This document shows, piece by piece, positions 62,285-64,000 of a stretch of 64,000 bases of DNA. The DNA comes from Thamnaconus septentrionalis (taxonomy: Eukaryota; Chordata; Actinopteri; Tetraodontiformes; Monacanthidae): NCBI GenBank assembly GCA_009823395.1, contig CM020511.1, positions 9,956,001 to 10,020,000 on the forward strand. Reading direction: 5' to 3'. Position numbers and translations under genes: made by a program. Under the pieces are notes generated by a model, which was given only the letters and a program-made list of their open reading frames with translations, ran no database searches and had not been told where the DNA came from. The stretch's first letter is position 1. Every line of letters starts with the position of its first letter.

Positions 62285-62372
62285 GACCAAACAAAACTTG
62301 TTTATTCCTGGAAGAAGACCACCAAAATTGAATTATAAAATCTGGAAATGGCCATAATATGACCCTTTTAAG
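62285..62372 (-). mobile_element. MITE-like element, family B, end fragment (reverse)
   Basis: Reverse complement reads 'aaagggtcatattatggccatttcc ... ttggtggtcttcttccaggaataaacaag', closely matching 3872-3960. The outer boundary is near 62372; the inner extent on the left is uncertain. Confidence 0.5.
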
Positions 62373-62374
62373 AG

Positions 62375-63215
62375 TATTCTATGGACTGAACTCTATCTGA
62401 TCCGAGCACTGACTCAGTAACATATGTAGCAAGGTTTAAGGTAGCACCCGAATGCACAGTCTCCACTTCAGTCCCATTATGCATGTTTATTGCTCAAGCT
62501 TCATGCATAATCATTCCGCTATACTGTACCTATTCAGTGTTACAATCACATAAAGTAATTTGTTCAGTGCATATGTCTGTTCATGTTCTATAAGTGTCTG
62601 CTGGTGCACGCCTGAGTTGTGTTCCTTGGTCTCCATTAAATAGCCCAGTGAGTAGCTTTGTATAGCTACACTGCTGGTGTAAAAGATGCATTTTTAAAGA
62701 GATGCACCGTTTAAATGTGTTGCACTCGCTGATACTGTCACTTCCAGTCATGCCTCACCCCATGTTATTCTCCCACCACGTCTCTCTGCTTAGTAGTAAG
62801 GGCAAACAAGCGCAGTATTTAATGGGGAGTGCATGTCTCTTCATTACGGCAGTTCAATTCGTCCATTTCTTCATTCCATTTGCTGCAATAAACAAAGTCA
62901 TGTACAGATGATGAGATACGAGTCCCACAGAGAAAGTGGCCACAAGTCACATCAATAGCAGTAAAATACAAGGGCCAATTAAGCAGCAGGAGTCATAAAT
63001 GTATGTATGTTTCATTAAATCAGTTTCTGTTGATCGAATTCATCTGAAGAAAATGTAAAATAACTTGAAGAAATAAGTGGACAGCAAAGTGCACATTTGT
63101 GCATTTAGGGGAACCCTGGCTTGTCACTGGGGCAGTACCACCAAAAAAACTAATTTGTAACCCTGAGAACCTTCCACAAATTCTATATTAAATGTAATTT
63201 CTGGAAGAAAAAAAA
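62375..63215. other. Unassigned non-coding stretch
   Basis: No gene or element recognised. Confidence 0.4.
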
Positions 63216-63219
63216 ATAA

Positions 63220-63468
63220 TGTCTGTGGATCTGTGTGAAGTGTCGTCTTAAATATATCAGACAGATCCAGGATGATTGTGTCAGGCAGACCGATGGTAAT
63301 TTGGCATCTGTCACACTAAGAATTGATGAGGAAACATTTTTTGAGGAGTTTTACTTTGATATAATGAAGTTGCTGCAGCAGTCTAGATTGACTATAGACG
63401 CAGGGGTCCAAACTGTGGACCCTTCCATTGTCTTTTCTCCAGCCCACTACCAACAAAACCTCCTGTAA
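63220..63468 (+). CDS. Protein-like ORF of unknown identity, no ATG
   Basis: Open from a TAA at 63217-63219 to a TAA at 63466-63468. It reads through KYIRQIQDDCVRQTDGN, LRIDEETFFEEFYFDIMKLL and DAGVQTVDPSIVFSPAHYQ. The acidic/aromatic, low-bias composition is more protein-like than its surroundings. There is no ATG, no clear acceptor and no recognised family. It may be an exon fragment or a decayed transposon frame. Confidence 0.2.
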   Translation, partial: CLWICVKCRLKYIRQIQDDCVRQTDGNLASVTLRIDEETFFEEFYFDIMKLLQQSRLTIDAGVQTVDPSIVFSPAHYQQNLL

Positions 63469-63469
63469 A

Positions 63470-64000
63470 ACACTCTCGCACTTGTAGACCTCAGGGTTTT
63501 TAAATGCTGAGATGTAGGAGGCTGTACTTTGTATAGTTGAAGATGTTTCACCTTTTATCCTTAAGGCTTCTTCAGTTCTGAAGGAACAGATTGGATGAAA
63601 ACTGAAACTTCTTCAAGTTCTACCACTCAGTATTGTATCGACTTGATGATGAGACTTTTGGCCTCCTAGTTTCCAGCAGTTTCCAGCAACGGTTCTTCAT
63701 AAATAAAGGAAATAAAAGAAATACATTTTAAAACACACTGTGGTGGCTGAGGAAGAGGTGGAAACAGAAAGGCAGACAGAGTTGTGAAGTGGTATGAGTT
63801 GTATTGTATTTATACCCAAATTGGTTTAGACTATTCCATCTCATTGAGCCCAAAAACACTACATACCCAATAGTAATTAAAAAAAAAAAAGTGTAGTCCA
63901 TTTGCCTGACCTCTGCAAAAGTGTAAGTATTTATCACATTTTCAAATGTTTGAATTTGTTATTATCTTTTGTTACTATAAATTTGAAATTTAACTCGAAA
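63470..64000. other. Non-coding, with a possible retroelement scrap
   Basis: At 63536-63585 the minus strand reads 'cttcagaactgaagaagcc' followed by 'gtgaaacatcttc', a sequence common near the ends of some fish retroelements (possibly Penelope-like). Also two AATAAA near 63702-63715 and a poly-A at 63879-63890. Evidence is weak. Confidence 0.25.

Overview
The window looks like a 64 kb piece of a ray-finned (probably teleost) fish chromosome. The evidence is a DANA/V-SINE-type tRNA-derived SINE with several relatives, two Tc1-family transposon fossils, a hAT element, short 3' ends of several fish-type LINEs, dispersed MITEs, and very many di-, tri- and tetranucleotide microsatellites in an AT-rich background with vertebrate-style splice signals. 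The species cannot be determined from what I can see.

The window is almost entirely non-coding. The only coding segment I trust is a last exon at 3498-3593 on the + strand. It follows a strong polypyrimidine/CAG acceptor and encodes a basic stretch, one membrane span and a three-residue tail ending at a stop, as in the C-terminal anchor of a syntaxin/t-SNARE-type protein. A CpG-rich, GC-box-containing block at about 1745-2000 looks like a promoter or first exon; whether it belongs to the same gene is unknown. Two weaker candidates are a terminal-exon-like ORF at 9256-9422 (+) and a cluster of protein-like ORFs at 48068-48760 (-). Nearly all other open frames are chance frames in repeats or low-complexity DNA.

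Layout. 0.3-1.35 kb: a MITE, a LINE 3' end, and a V-SINE nested in the LINE's ATT tail. 1.7-2.5 kb: CpG-rich block with opposed CT and GA tracts. 3.5 kb: the tail-anchor exon. 3.9-5.2 kb: MITEs. 6.3-7.8 kb: a Tc1 fossil abutted by a reversed MITE copy. 12.15-12.5 kb: a MITE carrying a CTCF-like motif. 16.3-19.05 kb: a MITE, two LINE 3' ends and a 52-bp SINE tail with its own target duplication. 20.3-20.6 kb: a long AT dinucleotide tract. 31-41 kb: mostly unique sequence with several perfect hairpins. 41-42 and 52.3-53.6 kb: repeat-poor, motif-rich sequence that may be conserved regulatory DNA. 50.4-51.6 kb: a MITE and a second Tc1 fossil. 57.2-58.7 kb: a hAT element with an exact 8-bp target duplication and an internal duplication. 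60.6 kb and 62.3 kb: a LINE fragment and a MITE relative.

No operon, CRISPR array, rRNA gene or convincing functional tRNA gene is present, and I found no clear new biological system. The most distinctive signals are the dated insertion events (nested TSDs), the repeat-borne CTCF-like motif, the perfect hairpins and the unexplained coding-like frames.
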